Positions 1-7,494 of a stretch of 36,323 nucleotides of DNA are shown here, one piece after another; the first letter of the stretch is position 1; each line of letters starts with the position of its first letter. The notes beneath the pieces were generated by a model, which saw only the letters and a list, made by a program, of their open reading frames with translations, did not search any database and was not told where the DNA came from. Location of the stretch: positions 1-36,323 of the forward strand of contig JAICMS010000011.1 of NCBI GenBank assembly GCA_025929075.1. Reading direction: 5' to 3'. A program made the translations under genes and the position numbers. Source of the stretch: Propionibacteriales bacterium. Its GTDB lineage: Bacteria > Actinomycetota > Actinomycetes > Propionibacteriales > Nocardioidaceae.

Positions 1-1
1 G

Positions 2-397
2 CTGCTCGGCGCGGTGCTGTTCGTCGCCGGCTTCACGATCAGTCCGACGCTGGTCGCGTCGGTTTCGCTGATCCAGACTGGTGTGCCGGCCACCCGGCTG
101 ACTGAGGGAATCACCTGGCTCGAGACCAGTCTGGCGCTCGGCGTCGCGCCAGGAGCCGCCGTGGCCGGGCACCTCATCGACCAGCACGGGCCAGCCGCCG
201 GGTTCGGACTGTCGGCCGTCGCCGGCGGTCTGGCGGCTCTGGTCGCGGTCGGCGTACGGGCGCCTCGTGCCGGCTCGCCGGCAGGCCCAATATCGGCGGA
301 GACAGGTGTGCCGAGCGGGAGTGAAGAGTTGAATGATGGCCAACGGCGCGCTGGCTTGGATAGCCTCGCGCCGGGAGACAGACTGAGCGGAACCTGA
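2..397 (+). CDS. MFS transporter, C-terminal part (5' end outside window)
   Basis: The reading frame is open from base 2 of the window, so only the last ~131 residues of the protein are present. They contain two or three hydrophobic helices (about residues 4-25, 40-60 and 70-90 of the visible part) separated by a PATRLTEGITWLETSLALG stretch. That stretch resembles the TM10-TM11 region of actinobacterial drug-type major facilitator transporters. A soluble tail of about 45 residues follows. The stop codon lies 18 bases before sepH on the same strand. Substrate cannot be inferred. The MFS assignment rests on pattern resemblance only. Confidence 0.65.
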   Translation: MLGAVLFVAGFTISPTLVASVSLIQTGVPATRLTEGITWLETSLALGVAPGAAVAGHLIDQHGPAAGFGLSAVAGGLAALVAVGVRAPRAGSPAGPISAETGVPSGSEELNDGQRRAGLDSLAPGDRLSGT

Positions 398-415
398 CGA
401 CAGGCGGAAGGCTCG

Positions 416-1345
416 ATGCGGAAGCTGAAGCTCGTGGGGCTGAGCGACGACGGCCATCGGGTGCTTTTCGTCGACGCCGCGGGCGAAGAGTTCACCGCTC
501 CAGCAGACGAGAGGCTGCGTGCGGCACTGCGCGGCGAAGGCGCCCGACCCGGCCAGTTGGAGATCGAGATGGAAAGCGCACTGCGACCGCGCGACATTCA
601 GGCGCGAATCAGGGCGGGTGACTCTCCGGAGACGGTCGCCAGCCTGGCGCAGGTTCCCGTCGAGCGGATCATGGCCTACTGCCTGCCGGTGCTCGCGGAG
701 CGCCAGCACGTGACCGAGATCGCCCGGCGCAGCCATGTCCGGCGCAAGGACGTCGACGGTCCGTCCCGCGGCCTCGCGGACCTGGTGTCGGAGCGGCTCC
801 GCGGTCGCGGGGTCGACCCTGCGACCGCAGTCTGGGACGCCTGGCGCCGCCCCGACGGCCGGTGGACCGTCCAGGCCAGCTACTTGTCCGGCGAACGCGA
901 GCGCAATGCCTGTTTCGCCTTCGACACCACCGGCCGCTACTCGGTGGCCGAGGACGACGAAGCCCGATGGCTCACCGGTGAGCGACAGTCCTCGAGCCAT
1001 GGGCCGCAGCCGCGGGAGACCGGCCGAGGCAGCGAGCGCAGGCTCACCGCCGTCCCCTCAAGCGACGGCCTGCTGACCCTGCCTGACGAGGAGAGTTCGG
1101 AGCCCACCGATGCCCCCTCGGTCGACGCGCCGCCGGACGCTGAGCCCACCGATGACCTGACGGCCGTCGTCCGTGCCGTCAGCGATGATGCGGAGTCCGC
1201 CGAGCCGACGCCCGACGCAGCCATCGCCGACACTGCGGAGGCGGCCGACGAGTCGCCACCCAAGGCGGAGCGCAAGCGACGCGGGAAGCGGGCGAGCGTG
1301 CCCAGCTGGGACGAGATCATGTTCGGCAAGGGCGACAAGGACTGA
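416..1345 (+). CDS. sepH: Septation protein SepH (DUF3071 family)
   Basis: 309 residues. SepH is an actinobacterial cell-division protein that binds FtsZ and promotes Z-ring assembly. The N-terminal ~180 residues match the DUF3071 domain: the start MRKLKLVGLSDDGHRVLFVD, then a helix-turn-helix-like segment around residues 55-95 (RPRDIQARIRAG, SLAQVPVERIMAYC), then DPATAVWDAWRRPDGRWTV. The middle is acidic, Pro/Ala-rich and probably disordered. The extreme C-terminus has the conserved basic patch and VPSWDEIMFG motif typical of the family. A GGAAGG Shine-Dalgarno lies 5-6 bases before the ATG. The convergent sulfurtransferase gene next door is the usual neighbour in actinomycetes. Confidence 0.93.
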   Translation: MRKLKLVGLSDDGHRVLFVDAAGEEFTAPADERLRAALRGEGARPGQLEIEMESALRPRDIQARIRAGDSPETVASLAQVPVERIMAYCLPVLAERQHVTEIARRSHVRRKDVDGPSRGLADLVSERLRGRGVDPATAVWDAWRRPDGRWTVQASYLSGERERNACFAFDTTGRYSVAEDDEARWLTGERQSSSHGPQPRETGRGSERRLTAVPSSDGLLTLPDEESSEPTDAPSVDAPPDAEPTDDLTAVVRAVSDDAESAEPTPDAAIADTAEAADESPPKAERKRRGKRASVPSWDEIMFGKGDKD

Positions 1346-1355
1346 CCCTCAGCCG

Positions 1356-2183
1356 TCAGCCTGGTGTCTCTCCACGGGCGATCGGCCTCGCTGGGTCGGT
1401 GATCCACCCGCTCCAGGAGTCGGCATACAGGGCGGCCTCGAAGCCCGCGCGCTCCAGCGCCAACACCTCGTGCGCTGCGGTGATCCCACTGCCGCAGTAG
1501 GCACCCACCGGGCGACCCGCCGTGACGCCGAGCGCCTCGAACCGCTCTCGAAGCCGCACCGGCTCGAGGAACCGGCCCGCCGCGTCGACGTTGGCAGCCG
1601 TGGGAGCGCTGACCGCGCCAGGGATGTGACCAGCCACCGGGTCCACCGGCTCGTCGATCCCGGCATAGCGCTCGGCGGACCTGGCGTCGAGCAGCACGCC
1701 GACCCGGGCCAGGTCCTCAGCATCCCTGGCGTCGAGCAGCCGGAGGTGAGCGGGTCGGGCGGTGAACCCGCCAGGCCCGCGGGGCGGCACGTCAGTCGAG
1801 GTCGGGCGGCCGGCGGCCAGCCAGCCGTCGTACCCGCCGTCGAGCACCCGGGTGTCGCGGTGTCCGTGATAGCGCAACAGCCACCAGGCACGGGCCGCGG
1901 CCGACCCGTCGCGCTGGTCGTAGCAGACGGTCGGCCTGTCGTCGTCGACCCCGACCCTGCGCATGGCGGCCTCGAAGGCCGCAGCAGCGGGAAGCGGATG
2001 CCGGCCATGCTCGTCGGGCGGCGTAGCAAGGTCCGCGTCGAGGTCGACGAACGCTGCACCCGGGATGTGTCCGGCCCCGTACTGCGACCGGCCGGGCGGC
2101 CCGCCCAGCGACCAGCGCACATCGAGCAGCACCACCTCGTCCAGCCGTGCAGCCAGCTCCTCCACCCCGATCAGCGGATCCAT
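1356..2183 (-). CDS. sseA: Thiosulfate/3-mercaptopyruvate sulfurtransferase (two rhodanese domains)
   Basis: 275 residues. It transfers sulfane sulfur from thiosulfate or 3-mercaptopyruvate to a thiophilic acceptor in the cytoplasm. Tandem rhodanese domains occupy about residues 5-125 and 150-270. The N-terminal, structural domain carries the VRWSLGGPPGRSQYGAGHIPGA pattern in two parts: VRWSLGG, then GAGHIPGA. The C-terminal domain carries the active-site loop CGSGITA with catalytic Cys230 and the usual DxRSAERYAG segment. Length is normal for the family. The loop sequence is closer to the actinobacterial CysA/SseA group than to E. coli SseA, so substrate preference is open. Start: ATG 6 bases downstream of a -10-like TAGGTT, suggesting a leaderless message. 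It converges on sepH with a 10-base gap. Confidence 0.92.
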   Translation of the reverse strand: MDPLIGVEELAARLDEVVLLDVRWSLGGPPGRSQYGAGHIPGAAFVDLDADLATPPDEHGRHPLPAAAAFEAAMRRVGVDDDRPTVCYDQRDGSAAARAWWLLRYHGHRDTRVLDGGYDGWLAAGRPTSTDVPPRGPGGFTARPAHLRLLDARDAEDLARVGVLLDARSAERYAGIDEPVDPVAGHIPGAVSAPTAANVDAAGRFLEPVRLRERFEALGVTAGRPVGAYCGSGITAAHEVLALERAGFEAALYADSWSGWITDPARPIARGETPG

Positions 2184-2189
2184 CTCGCC

Positions 2190-2216
2190 AACCTATGCTC
2201 CCCCGATTACGGTCAA
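2190..2216 (-). promoter_or_regulatory. Putative promoter of the sulfurtransferase gene (leaderless)
   Basis: On the minus strand TTGACC (2216-2211) is followed after 15 bases by TAGGTT (2195-2190), then 6 bases, then the ATG at 2183. The spacer is short for a classical -35/-10 pair, so the -10 box is the stronger part of the call. Transcription would begin at or next to the ATG. Confidence 0.45.
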
Positions 2217-2247
2217 CGTCCAGATGAGCGTTCGCAGGCTCGACGGG

Positions 2248-2260
2248 TACTGTCGCCGTG
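2248..2260 (+). promoter_or_regulatory. Putative -10 box fixing the GTG start of the lipid operon
   Basis: TACTGT at 2248-2253 is followed by 6 bases and an in-frame GTG at 2260, the arrangement of a leaderless actinobacterial message. No convincing -35 box and no Shine-Dalgarno were seen before either this GTG or the in-frame ATG at 2224. Confidence 0.4.
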
Positions 2261-4821
2261 TGTCGGAGCCGGCGTCCAGCATCTCTGCGGAGGCCGTGAC
2301 ACCGATAGAGATCGGGCCGGCGCCGGCAGTGCCGCCCGGCCGACGCGTTCTGACGATCTCGGCCGACATGGGAGGCGGCCACAACGCCACGGCTGCGGCG
2401 CTCGAGGAGGCTGTTGAGCGGCTGTGGCCCGGTAGCGAGGTCCGCCGGCTCGACACGTTGGATCTGCTCGGACCAGGCGTCGGTTCGCTGTTCCGGAAGG
2501 TCTACGTCGCGAACGTCGAGACGACGCCGTGGCTGTACGAGTTCTTCTATTCCTCGTTGTGGCGCCATCACTGGTTCAGCGCCGCCAGCAAGCGCTTCAC
2601 CGGGAGCTGGTGCGGCCGGCGGCTGGCCGCGGAGATCGACAGCTTCGACCCCGACGTCATCTTGTCGACTTACCCGCTGGGCAGCGCCGGTCTGGCGTGG
2701 CTGCACAAGCACCGCGGCCTCGACGTGGCCACCGGGGCGTGGGTCTCGGACTTCGCACCGCACCCGTTCTGGGTGTACCGCGAGCTCGACGCCAACTTCG
2801 TCATGCACGAGGTCGCTGCGCCGAACGCATGGGCGGCGGCGGCAGGGGCGGAGGTGCAGGTGTGCGCTCCCCCGGTGCTGAGCCGGTTCACTCCAGGGGA
2901 CCAGGCGGAGGCGCGCGAGGAGATGGGCCTGGCGCCCGACCGCTTCGTGGTGCTGGTGTCCTGCGGCGCCTACGCCTTCGGCGACGTCGCGGGCACCGTC
3001 CGCACCCTGCTCGACGCCTCACCGCTCGTCCAGGTGGTGGCCGTCTGCGGACGCGACGAGGTCATCCGACGACGCCTCGAGCAGTGCGATGTGCCGAAGG
3101 AGCGGCTGATGCCGCTCGGGTGGACCGACCGGATGCCCATGTTGCTGCGGGCCGCGGACATCGTGGTGACCAATGCGGGCGGAGCGACCTCCCTTGAGGC
3201 GCTGGCGTCGGGGACGCCTGTGGTGATGTTCCAGCCGATCGCGGCGCACGGCGACGCCAATGCGGATCTGATGGTGGTCAGCGGGCTGGCCGACCTCTGT
3301 ACTACCTGCGAGCAACTGCGCAGCTACGTTCAGTCAGCGGTCATCGACCGGCTTCCCATGCAGGAGATGGCGCGGCGCGAAACCGACTTCGTGATCGGCC
3401 ACGACCTCGACAAGGGCCTGCTCTCGCTCGGCCCGACCGCTCACCGTGCCCTGCGCACCGCCACCTGGCCGGCCCGACCCGGCGACGCGTTCTTCGCCCA
3501 CGTCGAGACTGCCGACCTGCGGCAGGAACTCGGCGCGGTGCTGGAGCTGGGCCCGATCCGCGGGGGCTCCGGGAGTGCGGCCAGGTCCGTTTCACTCGCT
3601 GAGGTCCGCGAGCGGATGGCTGCGTGCACGCCCCACCTGCCGCCGCTGCGTCGCCTGCTTGTCCGTCGACCCAGGCCCGGTTGGGTGTTGCAGGAAGCCG
3701 TCGACGTCGACTGCCACGTCGACGAACACGTCGTGCCGGCGGACGCCGACCGGGCCGCGATGATGGCCGTCGTCGGCGAGTTCTGGTCCCAGTCGATGCC
3801 CGCCGGACAGCCCGGATGGCAGATGCTCTTGGTGCATGGGCGGGCGGACGGCCGATCACTTCTGGCCATCAAGCTGCATCACTGCCACGGGGACGGGATC
3901 TCCGCACTCGGTCTGCTTGACCGGCTGCTCACGCCGGCACCGGGAGACAAGCTGCTGCAGCGGCGAGCGCTGTCGTCGCCGGCTGGTCGCGAGCTGCACC
4001 CGAGACGGATCTTGGCGGCCGGCGCGACGGCCGTCCGGACGACCACGACCGGCCTGTGGAGCCTGGCGACCCGAGCCAGACCGGGCCGATTCCCCCTGAA
4101 CGCCCGGCAGCCGGGGAGTGAGCGTCAGATCGTCGGTGTACCGCTGCCGTGGCAGACGTTTCGCGGGGTGGCTCGAGCCCTGCACGCCAAGCCGCACGAG
4201 CTGGCCGTCGCGGTGGTGACCGACGCTCTCGGCCGCGTGCTGCGGCCGACCGGGCTGGTGCCTGAGAAGGGCTCGCTTCGGGTGATGGTGCCGGTCGCCA
4301 TGCGCCCTGCTCGGCTCGACCGGATCTCCGGCAACTGGACGGGCACGATCGCTCTGGACGTCCCCCTCGAGCCGATGTCGCCCGAGCGGCTGGTCCGCCA
4401 GGTCCGCGCGGAACTCGACCACCGGCTCCGCCGCGGCGAGCCACAGGCCGCCCAGGCGGTCATGCGCCTGGCCGGGCGACTGCCGATGAACGCACACCGG
4501 CTGTTCGCCAGAGCCGTTTACAACCGTCGGTTCTTCCACACGATCGTGTCGTTCATGCCGGGGGCTCGTGACCCGCGTTGGTGCGCCGGCGCCAGGGTGC
4601 TGGCTGCCTATCCCCTGTTGCCACTGGCGTCTGGCGTGCCGCTGACGGTGGGCATCCTGGTGGCTGACGAGACGGCAGGTGTCGGCGTGCTCGCCGATCC
4701 ATCGCTGGGGCTGGACAGTCACCGGCTGGCCGCCGCCGTCAGTGCGGCGTTCGAAGCAGCGGTTGCCGCTGCCGAGGTCGCGACGCGGAGCAGTGCAGCG
4801 GAGAGCGGGAAGCGGGACTGA
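2260..4821 (+). CDS. Fusion: MGDG-synthase-type glycosyltransferase + WS/DGAT acyltransferase
   Basis: 853 residues from the GTG at 2260 (an in-frame ATG at 2224 adds 12). Residues ~25-380 look like a GT28 monogalactosyl/glucosyl-diacylglycerol synthase. They show ISADMGGGHNATAAA near 35-48, then FRKVYVANVETTPWLYEFFY and DVILSTYPLGSAGL. The nucleotide-sugar half has CGAYAFGD and TNAGGATSLEALASGTPVVM followed by Pro, His and Asn. Residues ~400-853 look like a full wax-ester synthase/diacylglycerol acyltransferase: DAFFAHVET (409 onward), catalytic HHxxxDG as HHCHGDG (His540, His541, Asp545), LRVMVPVAMR, GNWTGTIALDV and a late HTIVSFMPGA. Both domains appear intact. Both families act on diacylglycerol at the inner membrane, so the protein may form a glycolipid, triacylglycerol, or an acylated glycolipid (inference). 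It heads a three-gene operon, with 1 base to the next gene. Confidence 0.85.
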   Translation: MSEPASSISAEAVTPIEIGPAPAVPPGRRVLTISADMGGGHNATAAALEEAVERLWPGSEVRRLDTLDLLGPGVGSLFRKVYVANVETTPWLYEFFYSSLWRHHWFSAASKRFTGSWCGRRLAAEIDSFDPDVILSTYPLGSAGLAWLHKHRGLDVATGAWVSDFAPHPFWVYRELDANFVMHEVAAPNAWAAAAGAEVQVCAPPVLSRFTPGDQAEAREEMGLAPDRFVVLVSCGAYAFGDVAGTVRTLLDASPLVQVVAVCGRDEVIRRRLEQCDVPKERLMPLGWTDRMPMLLRAADIVVTNAGGATSLEALASGTPVVMFQPIAAHGDANADLMVVSGLADLCTTCEQLRSYVQSAVIDRLPMQEMARRETDFVIGHDLDKGLLSLGPTAHRALRTATWPARPGDAFFAHVETADLRQELGAVLELGPIRGGSGSAARSVSLAEVRERMAACTPHLPPLRRLLVRRPRPGWVLQEAVDVDCHVDEHVVPADADRAAMMAVVGEFWSQSMPAGQPGWQMLLVHGRADGRSLLAIKLHHCHGDGISALGLLDRLLTPAPGDKLLQRRALSSPAGRELHPRRILAAGATAVRTTTTGLWSLATRARPGRFPLNARQPGSERQIVGVPLPWQTFRGVARALHAKPHELAVAVVTDALGRVLRPTGLVPEKGSLRVMVPVAMRPARLDRISGNWTGTIALDVPLEPMSPERLVRQVRAELDHRLRRGEPQAAQAVMRLAGRLPMNAHRLFARAVYNRRFFHTIVSFMPGARDPRWCAGARVLAAYPLLPLASGVPLTVGILVADETAGVGVLADPSLGLDSHRLAAAVSAAFEAAVAAAEVATRSSAAESGKRD

Positions 4822-4822
4822 C

Positions 4823-5728
4823 ATGTCCACCTCGCTCGAGTGGGCGATCTCGGTTCCGACGGCCGTCTGCGCTGCTGCCTGCTTCGGGTCCGCCGGATTC
4901 CTGCAGCACCAGGCGACCCAGATGGCACCACCGAGTGGGCCGTTGCGGCCGGGCCTGCTGCTCGACCTCATCCGGATCCCGCAGTTCCGGTGGGGTGTGC
5001 TGCTGGGGGCTCTTGGGTTCGCCCTGCAGGTCGTGGCCCTTCGCTTCGGCCCACTTGCACTGGTCCAGCCACTGCTTGTCACCGGTGTCTTGTTCTATCT
5101 GCTCTATGCCTCCGCGGCGCGACACCACTTGGTCGCCCGCGGACTGTTCGTCGGTGCCTTCATGGCGCTTGGCGGCCTCGTCGGCTTCCTCGTCGTCGCC
5201 CGGCCAGCGCCCGGCCACGGAGCGTTCTCCGGCTCGGCGGCCCTCCCGTTAGGCGTCGCCCTGGTCGCGGTCGTCTCACTCTGCCTGTTCGTCGCCTCGC
5301 GGCTGCACAGGGATCTGCGGGCAGTCCCCATCGCTGCAGCGACGGCTGTCTGCTATGGCGTCACCGCTGGCCTGGTCCGAGACGTGCTGTCGATGCCGGA
5401 CATCGGCACCGTGGTGACCCACTGGCAGGTGTACGCAATCATCGTCGTCGCACCTGCTGGTTTCCTGCTCAACCAGAACGCCTTCCAGCAAGGGCGGCTC
5501 GGCTCGGTCTCGGTTGCCACGATCACCGTCGGGGACCCGGTCGTCGCGATGGGAGTCGGGGCGGCCTGGCTGGGCGAGTCGCTGCGTTCCGGCGGGTGGC
5601 AGACGCCGCTCGAAATCGTCATGCTGGCCCTCATGGCCGCGGGCATCGTCGTGCTCGCGGGCCGGGCCCAACAGGTGGCGGACTCGATCCGGGCCGGACA
5701 GCCGGAGCACGCGGAGGCGAGGCGATGA
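4823..5728 (+). CDS. DMT-superfamily membrane protein, NIPA-like
   Basis: 301 residues with about nine hydrophobic helices and short loops. Motifs such as CFGSAGFLQHQA near the N-terminus, LRFGPLALVQPLLVTGVLFY, and a late LLNQNAFQQG followed by TVGDPVVAMGVG resemble the EamA/NIPA branch of the drug/metabolite transporter superfamily. Eukaryotic NIPA relatives move Mg2+, but bacterial homologues are mostly uncharacterised and substrate is unknown. The ATG at 4823 follows the previous stop by one base, and the gene's own stop overlaps the next start as ATGA, so it is translationally coupled on both sides. Its place between a glycosyltransferase/acyltransferase and a dehydrogenase suggests a role in moving a lipid precursor or product, but this is speculative. 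Confidence 0.85.
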   Translation: MSTSLEWAISVPTAVCAAACFGSAGFLQHQATQMAPPSGPLRPGLLLDLIRIPQFRWGVLLGALGFALQVVALRFGPLALVQPLLVTGVLFYLLYASAARHHLVARGLFVGAFMALGGLVGFLVVARPAPGHGAFSGSAALPLGVALVAVVSLCLFVASRLHRDLRAVPIAAATAVCYGVTAGLVRDVLSMPDIGTVVTHWQVYAIIVVAPAGFLLNQNAFQQGRLGSVSVATITVGDPVVAMGVGAAWLGESLRSGGWQTPLEIVMLALMAAGIVVLAGRAQQVADSIRAGQPEHAEARR

Positions 5729-6477
5729 CGCACATGGAGGGTCGGCTGGCCGTCGTGACCGGTGCCTCGTCGGGCATCGGTCGAGCGATCGCGACGGCCC
5801 TCGCCGACGCAGGCTGCCGGATCGTCGCGACCGGGCGCAACACCGAGCGGCTCGCCGACGTCGCGATGCAAACAGGGGGTGACTACATCGCCGCCGACCT
5901 GGTCGAGCCAGGCGGTGTCGACACTGTGGTCGAAGCGGTCCATCGGGTGGGCGTGCCCGAGATCGTCGTCCTCAGCGCCGGCATCGGGCTGGCCCGGCCG
6001 GCCAGTGACAGCGACGACGGCGAGCTGCGACGGCTGTTCCAGCTCAACGCCGAGGCGCCGATCCGATTGTGCGCCGCCTTACTTCCTGGAATGCGGGAGC
6101 GGCGCTGCGGACGGCTGGTGTTCGTCACCTCGATCGCCGGGGTGCTCGGTGTTGCCGGCGAGTCCGCGTACGCGTCCACGAAGGGCGCGCTGCATGCCTT
6201 CGCCGAGAGCGTCCGCGTCGAAGCGGCAGCGGACGGCGTCGGCGTCACCACGGTCGTGCCGGGAGTCGTCGACACCCGCTTCTTCGCCCAGCGTGGCCAC
6301 CGCTACACACGCCGCTTCCCGCGGCCGATCCCGCCGGAACGAGTCGGACGGGCCGTCGTACGCGCGATCGAACGCGACCGCGCACAGGTCGTGGTGCCTG
6401 GCTGGCTACGCCTACCGATAGCGGTTCGCGGCGCGTTTCCCGAGGTCTACGCTCGGGCCGCATCGAAGTTCGGCTGA
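5725..6477 (+). CDS. Short-chain dehydrogenase/reductase (SDR)
   Basis: 250 residues, classical SDR length. The N-terminal Rossmann motif TGASSGIGRA (12-21) binds NAD(P), and GRN at 37-39 follows the second strand. The catalytic set is Ser136, Tyr149 and Lys153 (YASTK). The structural NAG motif reads SAG (84-86), a mild deviation. The C-terminal part (VPGVVDTRFFAQRGHRYTRRFPRPIPPERVGRAVVRAI, given as two linked parts: VPGVVDTRFF and IPPERVGRAVVRAI) resembles SDRs of the DltE/YqjQ type that act on lipid-like substrates, though substrate cannot be assigned. Start ATG overlaps the preceding stop (ATGA); an ATG three codons later is also possible. It closes the lipid operon and converges on hpnH. 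Confidence 0.9.
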   Translation: MTHMEGRLAVVTGASSGIGRAIATALADAGCRIVATGRNTERLADVAMQTGGDYIAADLVEPGGVDTVVEAVHRVGVPEIVVLSAGIGLARPASDSDDGELRRLFQLNAEAPIRLCAALLPGMRERRCGRLVFVTSIAGVLGVAGESAYASTKGALHAFAESVRVEAAADGVGVTTVVPGVVDTRFFAQRGHRYTRRFPRPIPPERVGRAVVRAIERDRAQVVVPGWLRLPIAVRGAFPEVYARAASKFG

Positions 6478-6486
6478 GCCGGCCGG

Positions 6487-7494
6487 TCAGCGCCGCATCG
6501 CGCGGACGGACTCCTTCAGCGACCCCATCGTCGCGAGGACTGCCGTCGGCTCGTAGCCGCAGTGCGCCATGCAGTTCGCACAGCGCGGGTCACGGCCGCG
6601 GCCGTAGGAGTCCCAGTCCGTGGTCTCGATGAGCTCCTTGTACGTCGACACATAGCCGTCAGCCATCAGGTAGCAGGGTCGCTGCCAGCCATACAACGAA
6701 TAGCTGGGGATGCCCCACGCTGTGCAGCCGAAGTCGACCTTGCCCTCGAGGAAGTCCAGGAACAGCGGGGAGTGGTTGAGCCGCCAGCGCTTGCGGTTCC
6801 CGTTGGCGAACGCCTTGCTGAACAGCTCGTGCGTCTCTGTCACCCCGGGGAAGTGCTCCTGGTCGGGAGCCTTCTCGTAGGCGTAGGCCGGGGAGATCAT
6901 CATCTCGTCGACCTTCAGATCGTCGTTGAGATAGTCGAGCACGTCGATGACGCTCTGCGGGCTGTCACTGGTGAAGAACGTCGAGTTCGTCGTGACGCGG
7001 AACCCCTTGTCCTTCAACCACCTGATCGCCTCGACGACCTCGTCGAAGACGCCCTCCTGACACACCGAGGCGTCGTGTCGCTCTCGAAGGCCATCGACGT
7101 GCACGGTGAACGCGAAGTACGGCGACGGCTTGAAGTCGAACTTGTCCCACCACTTGCGCACCAGCATGGCGTTGGTGCACAAGAACACGAACTTCTTGCG
7201 CGCCACCAGGCCGTTGACGATCTCGTCCACCTGCGGGTGCATCAGCGGTTCACCGCCGGCGATCGACACCATCGGCGCACCACATTCCTCGATCGCGGTC
7301 AGCGCCTGCTCCACGGGCATCCGCTGCCGGAGCTCGTCGGCCGGCTTCTGGATCTTGCCGCAACCGGCACACGCGAGGTTGCACGCGAACAATGGCTCGA
7401 GCTCCACGAGCAGTGGAAACTTCTCCACGCGGCGGATCTTCTTTCCAGCCAGGTAGCTCCCGATCCGCAGCGTCTGGCGCAGAGGGATCGTCAT
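6487..7494 (-). CDS. hpnH: Adenosyl-hopene transferase HpnH (radical SAM)
   Basis: 335 residues. HpnH joins the 5'-deoxyadenosyl radical of SAM to diploptene, giving adenosylhopane, the first step of C35 extended hopanoid synthesis. The 4Fe-4S cluster motif is CNLACAGC (Cys38, Cys42, Cys45), followed by the SAM-binding [10 protein letters not shown]. The family start [19 protein letters not shown] is present, and a C-terminal region with several Cys ([15 protein letters not shown]) is typical of the SPASM-like tail in this family. Length is normal. The ATG overlaps the stop of the upstream hpnG-ispH gene as ATGA. It is the last gene of the hopanoid operon and probably acts directly before HpnG. 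Confidence 0.95.
   Translation of the reverse strand: MTIPLRQTLRIGSYLAGKKIRRVEKFPLLVELEPLFACNLACAGCGKIQKPADELRQRMPVEQALTAIEECGAPMVSIAGGEPLMHPQVDEIVNGLVARKKFVFLCTNAMLVRKWWDKFDFKPSPYFAFTVHVDGLRERHDASVCQEGVFDEVVEAIRWLKDKGFRVTTNSTFFTSDSPQSVIDVLDYLNDDLKVDEMMISPAYAYEKAPDQEHFPGVTETHELFSKAFANGNRKRWRLNHSPLFLDFLEGKVDFGCTAWGIPSYSLYGWQRPCYLMADGYVSTYKELIETTDWDSYGRGRDPRCANCMAHCGYEPTAVLATMGSLKESVRAMRR

Noticed and set aside
1963-2259. Upstream extension of the glycosyltransferase fusion
   Set aside because: These in-frame codons overlap the sulfurtransferase gene on the other strand and lack similarity to the glycosyltransferase family; the start is placed at 2260 (or 2224).
5974-5982. SDR structural NAG motif reading SAG as a sign of an inactive enzyme
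   Set aside because: Ser, Tyr and Lys catalytic residues and the cofactor motif are intact; the NAG Asn varies among active SDRs.
6473-6491. GCTGA...TCAGC hairpin at the SDR/hpnH convergent junction as terminator
   Set aside because: Only 5-base arms, formed largely by the two TGA stop codons, with no T-run.
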